A DNA stretch of 64,000 nt, taken from assembly GCF_016808095.1 (NCBI RefSeq), contig NC_068972.1, positions 37,479,029 to 37,543,028 on the forward strand. The letters are read 5' to 3'. This stretch comes from Vigna angularis. Taxonomy: Eukaryota > Streptophyta > Magnoliopsida > Fabales > Fabaceae. The position numbers and the translations under genes are program-made. The notes under the pieces were generated by a model. That model did not search any database and had not been told where the DNA came from. It saw nothing but the letters and a program-made list of their open reading frames with translations. Shown here piece by piece: positions 1-11,955 of the stretch; the stretch's first letter is position 1; each line of letters opens with the position of its first letter.

Positions 1-413
1 AAACAAATAATTTATTAATTACTAAAATATCATTATATAACTTAATCTTGGCTAATGGTCCAGAGGAACCAAGGACCATCTCAGGACCACTCTAATAATT
101 CATTAATATATAATATTTTGGAAGATTAAAAAATTAATTTATTTGACATTGCTGGCTTTAACATATACGGATAATATTAGAAAAACTCTTTAATTTAATT
201 AGTTTGTCATCAGTGAAATTTCATGCCTGAATGGTCCCAACTCTATTGTTGTTTGGAAATGATCACATATTGGATACAGAATATATTCTATAAAAGTATG
301 TAAATATATAATGTTCTATTAATTCAGATGAAACTTCAAAATAAAGTCCAATTTGAAGCAGTGTATAAAACTATAGTTAGCAAAACCAATAATTAAGACA
401 GACATCATAAAGA
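1..413. other. upstream region of first dioxygenase gene
   Basis: AT-rich non-coding DNA before the first AOP-like gene. It has several GGTCC/GGACC words (for example around 56-95 and 232) that recur in the 9.6-9.95, 13.2-13.35 and 16.33-16.4 kb regions, which may be old copies of upstream DNA. No open frame of note. A TATA-like box near 364 is listed separately. Confidence 0.5.
364..370 (+). promoter_or_regulatory. TATA-like box of first dioxygenase gene
   Basis: TATAAAA lies 44-50 bases upstream of the ATG at 414. This is a good match to the plant TATA consensus and implies a short leader. Function is inferred from position only. Confidence 0.45.
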
Positions 414-2880
414 ATGGGTTCTGAAGAACATCCTATGATTCCTGTTCTAGATTTCACCATGGAAGATTTGAAGCCAGGGAGCGATTCCTGGTTAGAAAGA
501 TGCACAAGTGTGCGGCAAGCACTTGAAGAACATGGTTGTTTTGTAGCTGTGTATGATAAAGTTTGTGATGAGCTAGAAAACGGTGTTTTCTGCTCCATGA
601 AGGAGCTGTTCGATCTCTCACCTGAAACCAAACGAAGAAACACATATGAGGGTTCGCCATTGAAGGGCTACGTTGGACAACTCCCCCAGATTCCCCTCCA
701 CCAAAGCATGGGAATAGATGACGGAACAACCCTAGAGGGAATTCAAAGCTTTACTCATCAAATGTGGCCAAAAGGCAATCATCACTTTTGGTACATACCC
801 ATATTATTTCTTTGCTTCACTCACTTATTTTACATCATCATGCTATTAATAACTATTATCGGTTAAAATAAACTTTTTTTGTATTTTCAAAATTAGTACC
901 TTTTATTAGTTTGAGATACGACAAAATCATAATACATATATATAAATAAGGTGTTGAGTACAAATTTCATTTTACAGTTTAATATTGCAAAGTTGAATTA
1001 GATATAAATCTAAGATGATATCATAGTTTATAAAACAAGATCTTCTGAAATTGTCATGTCATTCCTTGTTAGTATGTTAAACTATTATTCTATTCAATAC
1101 TTTATAATCCTTAAACAGTTGAGATTAAAAATAATTTAAATATGTATTTATTTTCTTATCTTGAGTCATCTTTTAAGTACATAATCATCATGGAGCTTTG
1201 AGTTTCAAAATAGATAACATATAAATGTATTATTAATAAATTTGAGAATGGAATCAACAATATTGTTTTTGAAAACAAAAAATAATATTCCAAATCTAAA
1301 TCCTTCTCTTAACTCTAAAATCAAAAGATTTGTTATGGTACATTCAATAACCTGACATCACTTAAGAGTAGATGATCAACTTTCTTAATTAAAAGGTGAT
1401 GTAATTGCTGTCAAAATTAAATTAATATATTTAACAAACATACAAGGTAAAAGGCATTAAAAAAAATTGGAAGTACCAATTTTTATTTTGAAGGTAGAAG
1501 AACTTATTTAACCCTTTCCATTGTTTTTGTTTTGTTGGTGTTGTTGTGGATTTGTCTAGTAAATATATATTTGAGTATGCAAAGGTAGCAGAAGAATTGG
1601 ACAAGATGGTGGGCAGAATGATATTTGAAAGTTATGGTCTTCCAGATTACTATGAGTCATACATGCGATCTACAGGTTATCTCCTTAGACTTTTGGCACA
1701 CACAGCACCAGAAGAGGTTGAGCCTCAACTGGGTCTTGTGGCTCACACTGACAAGAGCTTCACCACAATTCTTCACCAAAATCATGTCAATGCACTCATG
1801 GTTGAGACAAGGAATGGTGTCTGGATTCATGTCGATTTCTCTTCAACAAATTCCTTTGTCGTCATGGCTGGTGATGGACTCATGGTCAGAACAAATTTAC
1901 AAGGCTTATTTTTCATATTATAGTTCCAAGCTTATGTTTTATGATTCGACAAATTCAAGGAAAAGCAAAACCAACACCTTAAGTTTTTTTAGTCTGAACA
2001 AATATTATTAAGGATAAATATATTTTTATTCTTAAATTTATAAATGAAATTGAAATCTAGATCTTTGTTCTAAATTTTAATACATTTTGTTCTCTAAATT
2101 TTTAAAATGAATAAATATAATTTTTTTAACTTAACAAATTTAACCTTTTTTATGTGTTAAACTGTGTTTTATATTGGTAATTGAGTTGAACATGTTAAAT
2201 GATATAAACAAATTCAAATATACTAAAAAAGAGTTTATCTACTTAGGTTTATAATATTATATCTATTCATTTTTTAAATTTGAAGTTTGAGATCAAATTT
2301 TAATAAAGTTTAAACAAAAAAGAATTCTAATTTTATATCTAAAATTAGGGATTAAAAAGGTATTTAGAGAAGTGGGAAAATATAAATGTGTGTTAAACTG
2401 TGTTCTAAGTTTGTATTTGAGTTGAAACATGTTAAATGATGTAAAAGAAATTCAAACATCATGAAATATCATTTTACACTAAAAAAAGTTCATCTAATTA
2501 GGTTATAAAAATATTATATTTATTATTTTTAAAGTTTAAAAGTTTGAGATCAAACTTTAACCAAGTTTAGATTTATGTCTAAGATAAGGGATTAAAAAGA
2601 TATTTAGGAAAGTGGGAAAATATATATGTTGTGACTATAGAGAAGTTTAATAATGCAGGCTTGGAGCAATGACAGAATACAGTCCCCTAATCATAAGGTT
2701 GTGATGAATGGGAATGAAACAAGGTACTCTCTTGGTCTGTTTGCTTTCTACAAAGGAATTCTGATAGTGCCTGAAGAGCTTATTGATGAAGAACATCCAG
2801 TGCAGTATAAGCCCTTTGATCATCTTGGATTACTAAACTTCACTTACAGTGCTAATATGAAAGCTTATTGTGGTGTGTGA
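414..2880 (+). CDS. AOP-like 2-oxoglutarate/Fe(II) dioxygenase, copy 1 (3 exons)
   Basis: Exons 414-790, 1560-1884 and 2659-2880 join in frame to 307 aa, a normal length for the family. Exon 1 carries the N-terminal DIOX_N part (start MGSEEHPMIPVLDF). Exons 2-3 carry the double-stranded beta-helix: the iron ligands H188 and D190 (AHTD) and H246, and the 2OG-binding R256-x-S258 (RYS). Both introns begin GT and end AG, and the junction codon restores the family word NHHFC. The nearest named relatives are plant AOP (DOXC20-type) dioxygenases, which in Brassicales modify glucosinolate side chains. Legumes do not make glucosinolates, so the substrate here is unknown. The second histidine lies in SPNHKV, whereas the other two copies have ACEHRV, so this is the more diverged paralogue. 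Its introns (769 and 774 bp) are far longer than those of copies 2 and 3. Probably a soluble cytosolic enzyme. The family call is secure; the reaction is not. Confidence 0.88.
2150..2630 (+). repeat. imperfect tandem duplication (~239 bp x 2) in intron 2
   Basis: Two diverged copies follow each other inside intron 2 of the first dioxygenase gene. GTGTTAAACTGTGTT occurs near 2153 and 2392, and AGTGGGAAAATATA near 2372 and 2612, giving a period of about 239 bp. It largely explains why this intron is about 700 bp longer than in the paralogues. Confidence 0.75.
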
Positions 2881-5074
2881 AAAGCTTGCCTAGCTTAAAC
2901 TTTCACCAAACTATATATGTGTGATATGTTTTTCATATGTTGTTTTTGCATTGGGAAGAGTTCTCTGCCATTTATTTCTCTGTTACGTGTACTTGATTTG
3001 GAATGTAGTGCTGTCACTGTGTTCATGTGTTGTTTCAAAACCATGTATATATTGGATTTTAGTGAAAGTGAATCCATGTATGGATTTGACATGGTATAGA
3101 AAATCCGATCGAGAACCCTGAATGATGAACATGTTAGGGATAATATTAATTATCCAAATTCCAGTGCAGACAAAATTAGGTGTAACACACAGGTATTCCT
3201 TGAAGTTATAATTTATTAATTAGTACTTTGGCCACTGGATTTTTGAATAATAATCATATACTAACAAAACATGTTTCTACTATCAACTAATTAAAAATAT
3301 TATCATTAAGACTTTTAATCATATGTTGTGAAATGATTTATGATTGTATAGTGTAATATTTTACATAATCCATGGTATTAACCACAGATTATGTTAATAA
3401 TATTTGTTTGTCTTTTATTTTTATATGAGGTGAATGATAATTGTTTTTATTGAAAAAAAATGTTCGTCCGAGGTGGATAAAATAATGTCTTGTTATTACT
3501 TTAACAACTTACATATATGATTTTCAGTTATATTCTTCCACCAACTTATGTTGCAACTATTTAGAGATAAAAAAGTCATTGATCATGAAAACAATCGAAG
3601 ATGTTAGGACTGGATGAACAACTAATTCCATTAGAAGAATTTTTGTAGTTGTTGTTAAAAATTACTGATATAAATAAATTTATTGATAAAACCAAATTTA
3701 TCTACAAATATTATAAAAAAATTTAGAATTAAATCAATGATAAAATATTTATGTACCCATCAAAAACTTTCGTCGATAAATTAAAATTGGTCTTATCAAT
3801 AAATATTTTTGTTAGTAACGTATCTAACAATTACTTCTATTAATAAATTTCATCAATAATTTATAATTCTTACATATTACCAACAATTTTTTTTGTACAT
3901 AAATTTGTTAGTAAAATGAGTAATAATTTTTTTGTCAAAGTTTAATGTGATCATTTTTTCTATATTAAGAAAAGATGAGTAAGAAAAAGAGAAGAAGGAA
4001 GAGGAGTAAAGGGAGGAGGAGGAGGAAAAGCTAAAGCAATAAGGGTGTGACACCATAGGCGTGATCATGGTTGCTGTCAGAGTTGGAAGATGGATAGAGT
4101 ATGAGAAAGAAGATAAGGAAAAAGGGTAGGGAGAGGAGGAAGAGGAGTCAAAAATGATGAATGTGACAATAATATACACAACAACATATTTTATTGACAT
4201 ATTTTATTGATATAATTTATTAACGATTAAAATATGTTAATAGTTACCAATCGATATTTATTGAGGAATTTACGATTATTAGTAATTGTTGACAAATTGC
4301 ACAATTTATTAGTCAAATTTATTGACAACTATGAATTTTTTTTGTCTTTAATAAAATCAAATTATTAATGAGTTTTTAATATTGTCATTTAATTGTGTAT
4401 CGACAATTAACAATTTTCTTCTATTATATAAAAATTGTATTATATAAAAATTTGTTTGAATGCAAATTTTGGTTTATAACGTACTTATATAATTATAGTT
4501 TTTATTCATTTTAATTTTACAAGTTCACAATTACCCAAAATTAACCATCATGTTTCGAAACATAAGTTACATTCTACATTGGTTACGAGCCTAGTTGACT
4601 TATAAAATACATTTATATGCATAACATAAAATGGTGTTACATATATAAAAAAATGGTTTTCATGTTCTAAGTTACATATGAATGTTATCTTGTGATTGAT
4701 GTAAAATGTTGTCACTTTTAATGTTGGTTAAGAGTATAATAGACTTGGAATCAGAACTTTAATTGTGGGTTAAAAAAATATTTAGTTTCAATATCAATTT
4801 TAAATTCTTTTAGTAATTGACATAGAACTCATTAATATTTATTTGTTGATTATTTCTAGACAAACATTATGTTTCCAAGAGTTTCTTATTTTAGTTTCTT
4901 GAAATGAATTTATACAATCAACCTTATGATATGAAATTTAGAGTAAATAAATGAATGACTGTTTTAAGATGTAACAACAGAACGAAATAAGATTCATATA
5001 AACATGTCATAAAACATATATACATGAAAAGGTCTTGAACTCCCTCGTAATTAAGATACATAGATTGCATGAAA
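2881..5074. other. intergenic, decayed transposon-like sequence
   Basis: No convincing gene between two dioxygenase genes that converge tail to tail. About 3630-4440 is rich in scattered words such as TTTATTGATAAA and TTATTGACA on both strands, which resembles the subterminal region of an old DNA transposon. A purine-rich patch lies at 3965-4150 (GGAGGAGGAGGAGGA). Open frames here are short and low in complexity. Confidence 0.4.
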
Positions 5075-6175
5075 TTAAATACCACAATAAGCTTTGATAC
5101 GACTTGTACATTTTACGGCTTCATCTGTGAAACGAAAACCAACATAGGAATAATGGTCGAATGGCTTATACCGTATTGGATGTTCCTCATCGACTAAATC
5201 CTCTAATGTCTGCACAATCTCAGCACTGTACGAAAGTAACCCCAAGGAGTACCTTGTTACGTTTGATCTCAGAATCACACGGTGTTCACAAGCTCGAATC
5301 CTTTCACTACTCCACACCTAACCAAATTGTCATATTTGTAAGTTAATTAAAAGCTCAAATATTGGTTGAATTTTGATAGAAAGCTTACCATAAATGCATC
5401 ACCAGCCAAGACACAAAACAAAGGTGAGGCATGAATAGCAGACCATTCTCCATCTTTCAATTTAACTTCCAATCCATCTACCCTCTGATGCAATATGGTT
5501 ATAAATGTTGAATCCGTATGAGAATTCACTCCCACGTTGCTCTCATCCATCGCAGGTATCTTGTATTTGTAGCTGCGAAAACTATAATCGGTTGATTCCA
5601 GGAACGACTCGCATTTCACCTTGTCCAGGCCATAGCTATCAAACACCACTCTCTTCACCGTTCGGTCCAGCTCTTGTAATAACTTGGCATACTCGTTCAC
5701 ACTTTCACTGTCAAGACAGATCAAATTAGTCAATAACCTTAATTACATCACAACTGATAATACAAGTAAAAAAACAGACAGTGAATTATAAGTAGTACCA
5801 CAAATGATGATTTCCTGTTGGCCACATAATGTTTGAGAAGTTTTGACAATGTTTACGGTTGGATGGATTATGAATGGCAAAGGATTCGAAAAGAGGGGAG
5901 GTGGGTACTTGTCCAGTGTAGCCATGGTTGGGTTTGTCACTGGTTTTTCTCCTTTTGGTTTGCAGTGGAAGATCAAAGAGTTGTTCCATTGCACAGAAAA
6001 CGGAGTTTATAAGGTTTGGAGCAACCTTGTCGAAGTGTGCTAGGAAACAACCGTGATCCTCAAATCCTCTCCGCACCATTTCACATGCTGCAACCCATGT
6101 ATCAGTGCCAGGCTTCATATTTTCGTTCGAGAAGTCAACAACAGGAAGGGGATTTTCACCTACACTTTCCATCAT
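5075..6175 (-). CDS. AOP-like 2-oxoglutarate/Fe(II) dioxygenase, copy 2 (3 exons)
   Basis: Exons on the minus strand are 6175-5799, 5707-5389 and 5317-5075, giving 312 aa from the first ATG (311 from the ATG directly after it, at 6172). Introns are only 91 and 71 bp with GT-AG ends. The N-terminus (ENPLPVVDFSNENMKPGTD) is the DIOX_N segment. Catalytic residues are H189 and D191 (SHTD), H244 (ACEHRV), R254 and S256 (RYS). The C-terminal DEEHPIRYKPFDHY and IKAYCGI match the other copies closely. Same family as copy 1, a non-haem iron oxygenase using 2-oxoglutarate and O2; substrate unknown. It is tail to tail with copy 1, so the pair is an inverted rather than simple tandem duplication. All key residues are present and no stop or frame break is seen. 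Confidence 0.9.
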
Positions 6176-6206
6176 CTTTCAAATCTCTTTTCAAGTTTTC
6201 TACTAC

Positions 6207-6218
6207 TATATATATAGA
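6207..6218 (-). promoter_or_regulatory. TATA-like box of second dioxygenase gene
   Basis: On the minus strand CTATATATATAG lies about 32-43 bases before the ATG at 6175. It fits a TATA box by position, though AT-rich DNA makes chance matches common. Confidence 0.35.
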
Positions 6219-6219
6219 A

Positions 6220-7240
6220 ATGAAAAAATAATTCCCTCGCGGAACATAGTAATTGATATGAGTAGGTATTTCCTATCCATATTTTAATATCTATTTATAA
6301 ATAAATTGAGTTCATATTATAATTTAAAATATTCGTTAATCGTAAAAAATAAAAATAAAATTAATTTATATTTTATTAAATTAAATATAATTAAAATTAA
6401 ATTTTATTTTATTTATATTAAAATTTATATTTTTAATTTATTTAAAAAATATATAATTTTTTATGTTTTTTAATATTTATGAATATCCACATGTATTTAC
6501 AAATTTATAATATTTGTGAATATTCACGTATATTTACAAATTTAAATATTTACAAATTTTTTTAAATAAGTATTTGTATAGATAACGGATAGGTTATAGT
6601 GAAATTTTCATTTTACGAGTCAAGTTATAAATACTCACCCGACACGTTGTCATTCCTAACTATATATAACTTCACTTTTTAACTTATATAATGTAAATTC
6701 AAATATTGTATTAAGAACTAATTGAAGTCTTACTTTAAATAAAAACAATAAAATTAAATATTATATAAAGAAAATAATCCATAAATATAATATTTTGAAG
6801 TTTTGATTAAAAGAAGTGCAAATATTTATTAGATTAAACTCAAATAATTTATATAACTTTTTCCTTATGAACCTTCGAACAAAAAATAAACCATCGGTGA
6901 CAAGCTTATATTGGTGACAAGCTTATATTGGTGACTAACTTAGATTAACCAACATCACCACACCCATACACATTGAATAAAAATAATAAATTAAACAACA
7001 CATAAAAAATATTACTAAAAATAGATATCTAAAGACCATATCAGTAAATAAATATTATATAAGTTTGTGTCAAAAAAATATCATTAAAGTTCGTTGCCTG
7101 TAATAATATTTAATATGAATTAATTCATACTAAAAAAATATAAACACGTTACACTAATCCTTTTTATTTACTTATATCCACTAATAAAAAGTATGCTTTT
7201 TAACTCGTCCAATAAGTTTCGATGTATGAAAAATCAAAGC
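6220..7240. other. AT-rich intergenic DNA, possible hAT remnant
   Basis: No gene seen. The stretch 6225-6660 ends with ACTCACCCGACACGTTGTCA, which resembles the terminal region of plant non-autonomous hAT-type elements, and begins with a faintly complementary GATATGAGTAGGTATTT. The interior holds repeated TTTACAAATTTA words. The element call is weak. From 6660 to 7240 nothing is recognisable except a 22-bp direct duplication of GACAAGCTTATATTGGTGAC near 6899-6935. Confidence 0.3.
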
Positions 7241-8414
7241 CTATCAAAACGCGGTGGCATTGTCGTAATTAAACCGAACTTATAGGTATTGGATCCTTCT
7301 CACCCAAAACATAAAGGAGATATGAACTCGGTTAACAAGGCACCCAAGGCCGAAAGACCTGTCTATCCTCTTTGAAAAACTTGCTATGCTGCCTGCTATG
7401 TTGACCAGTCAGACCTAAGGCATCGATTGGCCTAGGAACCGAGGTCGTTCGGTCCAAAGACATCGATTATCTTAGGAACCAAGGTCGTTCGATCCGAAGG
7501 CATCGATTATCCTAGGAACCGAGGTCGTTGGTCCTTGATATTTTCTCCTGCACGACCGTTCCTCTTCCATCTCCCATTTCCCTTTTCTTTTTCTTGTTTC
7601 TCTTTCTTCTCTATGCTCCAACCTAATGCACTTCCGCTGCAGCCAGAACACAACAACCACCACCAAGAGATGGGTGTAGGTGAAACTGCAGATATTTTCT
7701 ATAAGGAGGCTCAACGACTAAGCTACGTGGCTCAACCGTGGCGCCACCGTTCTCGACCTCGGTTGCACTCCTGGAGGGTGGCTCCAGGTGGCTTTTCAGA
7801 GCTTGACCCTCCCACAGCGGAGGCTCCGTCCTCGGCATCGACACAAAAAAAGTCAAGGTTCTCTTGTAGGTTTCGATTCTAGGGTTTAGACCATCCCTTG
7901 AAGATTTCGATTTCTGGATGGCGCTTTGCAGGTTGAAAATTGTTGATGAGTATGAATGGAGGTTGCACGAAGTGAGGTTGGGGGAAACTATTTGATTTAG
8001 GGTTTGATGATGGCGGCATTGACAGTGAAGATTGGGGGAAATTGTTTGCTCCTGCCACGAAGGAAAGATGGTGCTCTGCCACAAGTTCTCTACGCACAAT
8101 GAAAGGAGGCTGTCACGATTTGCGTGGACGCTGGCGGTGGCTACTTCGAAGGCGGTGGTGGCGTGATCTGCTGGTTGGCTTTCAGATTTGCACAATGAAA
8201 GGAGGGTTTTTTTATAGACAAAAGCAAAAAAAAAATCATTCTACTGCCTCGGTTCATAAGGAACCGAGGCGAAAAGTCCTTCAAAGAAAAAAAAAACCCT
8301 ACTGCTTCAGTTTTGAACCGAGACATAAAACCTACCCGCTGTATATGCCTTGGTTTAGGAATCACATTCTATGGACGAAAACAATCGTTGTCGTTTCCCT
8401 TGACTGCACTAGTG
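7241..8414. mobile_element. GC-richer block, probable unclassified transposon fragment
   Basis: This block differs from the AT-rich surroundings. Its right part (8243-8370) holds inverted words GCCTCGGTTC and GAACCGAGGC and diverged repeats of them, followed by GCACTAGTG at 8406-8414, which could be a CACTA-type end. The left part holds the 40-bp tandem repeat at 7421-7534. Long open frames occur on both strands (7535-7882 and 8042-8443 plus; 7623-8195 minus), but none shows a recognisable domain and they overlap each other. It may instead be an LTR or captured-DNA fragment. Confidence 0.35.
7421..7534 (+). repeat. 40-bp tandem repeat, ~3 copies
   Basis: CATCGATT starts at 7421, 7461 and 7501, each followed by a unit containing TAGGAACCGAGGTCGTTC (last copy incomplete). 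Units differ by a few bases. Confidence 0.85.
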
Positions 8415-9356
8415 ATCTCATTTTTCTAAGTGAATCATTTTAAAATGATTTTCTGAACTTAAAAGATAAAAAATGAAAATATATAATACATAATTTAATT
8501 TAATTAAACCGTTATGATATACTTTAAAATTTAATAATGTAAATTACAATTTAGTTATAATAAAAAATGTATTAGCTAATGGTATCGAAATATTTTTACT
8601 AATAGTGTACTATAATTATCATTTTCCACAGATAAAGGATATGAAACTGTTGAATTATGAATTATGATAACGGTATCAATTAGTAAAAACTTACTATGCA
8701 TTAAATTATATTTGGTCAAGTAGACATATATAATCTTATTTTTAGTATAATAAAAATGTTATAATTTTATTATAATAACGTTAATTATTTTAATTTATTA
8801 AAATTTATTAATAGTTAATATAATTAAACATATATTTGATTTCTGAAAATCATTATATTCATTTTTTTAAAATTAACGTTAATATTTAATTAAAATATGT
8901 TTTTCAAAATTTAAAATTCTAGATATTATTAATTTAAAAAAAAAAACACTTCATACTTATTAAATTAAGAATTATTAAATATTAAACACGTGCTCAATTA
9001 TTTTAAATGTTAATTAGATTCAAATAAAATTAATATAAATATTAAAATTATTGTAAAGTTGTAATTTTTTTATTATACTAAAAAACCACATATAAGAATA
9101 ATTATAATTTTAAATTATTTATTACCTAGTATTTTTTTAGTTAAAATAAAATTCAATTACTTTCGTTACCTTAGGGAGGCTTACAATCTAATGTTGATAG
9201 GATAAAATTAACTAAATTTTTATTTGAAATATAATTTTATCAAGTCTGTGTTCAATCATTCTTGTATTTTTTTTCTATTGTCGTCAATTGAGATAACTAT
9301 TATATTTTTCCATCATTTTGAAGAAAAATATTCGTGCAATATAATTTTTAAATTCG

Positions 9357-9360
<4 letters not shown>

Positions 9361-9426
<66 letters not shown>
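9361..9426. repeat. (TA)n microsatellite
   Basis: About 66 bp of uninterrupted TA dinucleotides. The open frame running into it is an artefact of the repeat. Confidence 0.95.
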
Positions 9427-9429
<3 letters not shown>

Positions 9430-10193
9430 GTCCAATTTTGTTTCATTTCTTGTCCCAGATTTGTAATATATTAGTTTTAATTGATATCAATATGAATTTT
9501 GTTTCATTTTCTGGTCCCAGAGTTTTAGTTATAGAATTATGGTCTCTCTCTTTGTTATTTATTTGATTTTGTGGTCCAAATTTACAATGTTATAGAATTA
9601 GAAATAGCCAAATGTGTCCCTTTCAATGATAATCAACACCTAGGACCACTCTTTTTATAACCATTCATTTTCAAACAAAATCTTTGGTTTATTCTAATTA
9701 TTTGAATTTTAATTAATTACAATTATAATGAGGCTGCCAAATACTAATTCATTTTAATAATTTAATATCCACGAATATGCATTGGCTCTTTCTTTCTTGG
9801 TCATATATGCATGGGAAACCTAACAAAACCATATATAATCTTATTCTGTGATGTTGGAAGGTCCATTTCATTGAACTTTGACCAATACAACATCAATCAA
9901 GGGACCAGAAGAAGATAACATCCATAAAACAACATTTATTTTCATTTCAAAACACAGTTTGTAGGCTTTATTTAGTTTTTAAAAAATTGGGTTTCATCAA
10001 TACGTTGTGAAATTCCTCATGTGTCTCTATCTTTGATAGTTTTTCTGTTTGATGCATCGCACCATTGTAAAATGTTTTTATTAATTTAATTGTTTTCTTG
10101 TCTTTGATATTTTACTAGTGACAAATATTTTAATTAAGATATTCACGAGTTGTCTAAATTATTATGTTTATACTAAAAATTACTTATAATTGC

Positions 10194-10195
<2 letters not shown>

Positions 10196-10239
<44 letters not shown>
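10196..10239. repeat. (TA)n microsatellite
   Basis: About 44 bp of TA dinucleotides in intergenic DNA. Confidence 0.9.
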
Positions 10240-10243
<4 letters not shown>

Positions 10244-10994
10244 TATGGTCAATTATCTTTTAAACACAATCAAAATAAAACATATTAATGATTGAATACA
10301 TATTAATATGCTAAGTCTTACTTGGTCCATACCTATTTGATCAAGACACATAATGAGTTAGATTGTTAGTCAAGACAATCAACAATTAAGTTAAAAAGAA
10401 AATAATTAATTCAAGATTAATAGATTATTAAATACTTTACCTAGACCCATATAGGTAAGGCCCATGGATACTACAAATAATACATTCTACGAGATACATT
10501 AATTATTATATTTATAGTTTATTGACACACTTAATTATTATATTTATAGTTTATTGACACACTTGACTGACTTGAGCATTAAATTGTTTATTGCAAGCAC
10601 AATCCTATCTGACTTGAAGAGGACGAGCATCCTTGGAAAATAGGAGTATCTCTAAAGTTAAGAATGAAGTGTTTGAATTGTTGGAGCTCTTACAAAATAT
10701 ATTTAATCCTGTAAGAATAATTAACGCCTATTACGAGAGACTAACTTATATTCTATGAAAAAAAAACATTTATGGTATCTGTAAGAAGTAAGATGGATGG
10801 AACGAAAGAAGCAGGACCATCTCGGTCGACATAGTCACTATCTCATTCTTCTCCTTGTTCATGATTTTGTTGTATCCCACACATGAACAAAAGAAAAAAG
10901 ATGATGATCATCTTTTCAAAACCATATTTGATATGTACAGAATGAACAAATCCTTGAACCCTTGGTGTTGTATGTACACTCCTTTGCAAAGGGA

Positions 10995-11393
10995 TCAAAC
11001 AAAAGTTCCAACATGGCAATCAAACCCTACTACTCTAACTTCAGCTGATTTGATTCCAAAACTCATTCTCACACACCCTCCTTTTCTGAGTGGGGAAGAT
11101 GATGAAACAGAAGAAGGAGACAATGAAATCGGAGATGCATGTTTTTGATATCCAAATTCTGCATCTTGGATCAAAGGGTTAGCAACTCTCATAGGAGGAG
11201 AGCCAAGAAAAAATGGGGGTGACGAAACATCTCTATCTTGGATCAAAGAATTGATGTCTAAATGTTCTGTCCCTGCTTTTGAATTTGACTCTTCATCTTG
11301 TTGCCAACATTTCCATCTCAATGACTTTGCTGGAAAAACCCTAACTCTTCTCGGTTTAGGACAAATAACAATGTCACTTGCATTTCCCTTCAT
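10995..11393 (-). CDS. small uncharacterised plant protein (132 aa)
   Basis: A single open frame on the minus strand from ATG at 11393 to TGA at 10995. The protein starts MKGNASDIVICPKPRRVRVF, has a central proline-rich SSPPFFLGSPPMRVANPLIQ segment, a serine-rich SPISLSPSSVSSSSP stretch and a C-terminal VRMSFGIKSAEVRVVGFDC. It has the look of a real, biased but non-repetitive plant protein: GSPPxRxxNPL and the VxGFDC end recall a family of uncharacterised plant proteins known to me only from memory. There is no signal peptide or membrane segment. Overlapping plus-strand frame 10855-11148 is less convincing. It could be one exon of a longer gene; no splice partner was found nearby. Function unknown. 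Confidence 0.6.
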   Translation of the reverse strand: MKGNASDIVICPKPRRVRVFPAKSLRWKCWQQDEESNSKAGTEHLDINSLIQDRDVSSPPFFLGSPPMRVANPLIQDAEFGYQKHASPISLSPSSVSSSSPLRKGGCVRMSFGIKSAEVRVVGFDCHVGTFV

Positions 11394-11907
11394 TTCTTGA
11401 AGCTTGCTAAAGAATCATTGATCTTTGGAAACAAATTAGGTTGTTCCACAACAGATTTGTCCCCTAAGAAAACGTTCTTTCTAGGTCATGCAAGACTTGA
11501 AAAATAGGAAACACCAAACCCTATGACATTGTTCCAATGGGTGTTCTTTGTTTATTAAAGTTAATGGTAACAACTTAACAGCGAAATATTGAGTGAATTA
11601 GTTTAACATAAGAGATATAGTTCTATTTCAAACCAATTATGGTTAACCAAAATTAGAATATGTCAGATTTGAAGGAGATTCAGGGAACAAAGAAAATTTC
11701 AATTCATGAGACCATTTTCTTCATCCCACTTCTACATATTGCACGTTAAATATATTTTCAGAAAATCGCATGTTTCTGTAGTAGTTTGAAATTTTTTGGA
11801 TCGACAGACACTTAATACCTTGTCCTTACACGACTAGCAGAAAATTTTCCAATAGTAAACAAAAATAAAAATTTATAACTTAATAAATTTAATTCCATTC
11901 ATCGGAA

Positions 11908-11955
<48 letters not shown>

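Larger units (their letters stand above)
8415..10994. other. AT-rich intergenic DNA
   Basis: No gene seen. Contains (TA)n tracts at 9361-9426 and about 10196-10239. A 32-bp tandem duplication lies at about 10500-10564 (AATTATTATATTTATAG twice). The 9600-9930 stretch contains CCTAGGACCACTCT and related words reminiscent of the DNA upstream of the first dioxygenase gene, so it may be an old copy of such upstream DNA. That link is weak. Confidence 0.35.

Noticed and set aside
1885..1923. Read-through of exon 2 of dioxygenase copy 1 to a stop as a short protein
   Set aside because: The GT donor after GDGLM and the matching exon 3 at 2659 restore the full family structure; the extra residues are intron.
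7535..8443. Long open frames on both strands in the GC-richer block (including a 190-residue minus frame)
   Set aside because: They overlap in several frames, show no domain or consistent codon pattern, and contain transposon-like GCCTCGGTTC repeats. High GC alone explains the lack of stops.
10855..11148. 97-residue plus-strand frame overlapping the 132-aa minus gene
   Set aside because: Less family-like composition; the minus frame carries the conserved-looking motifs and a complete ATG-to-stop frame.
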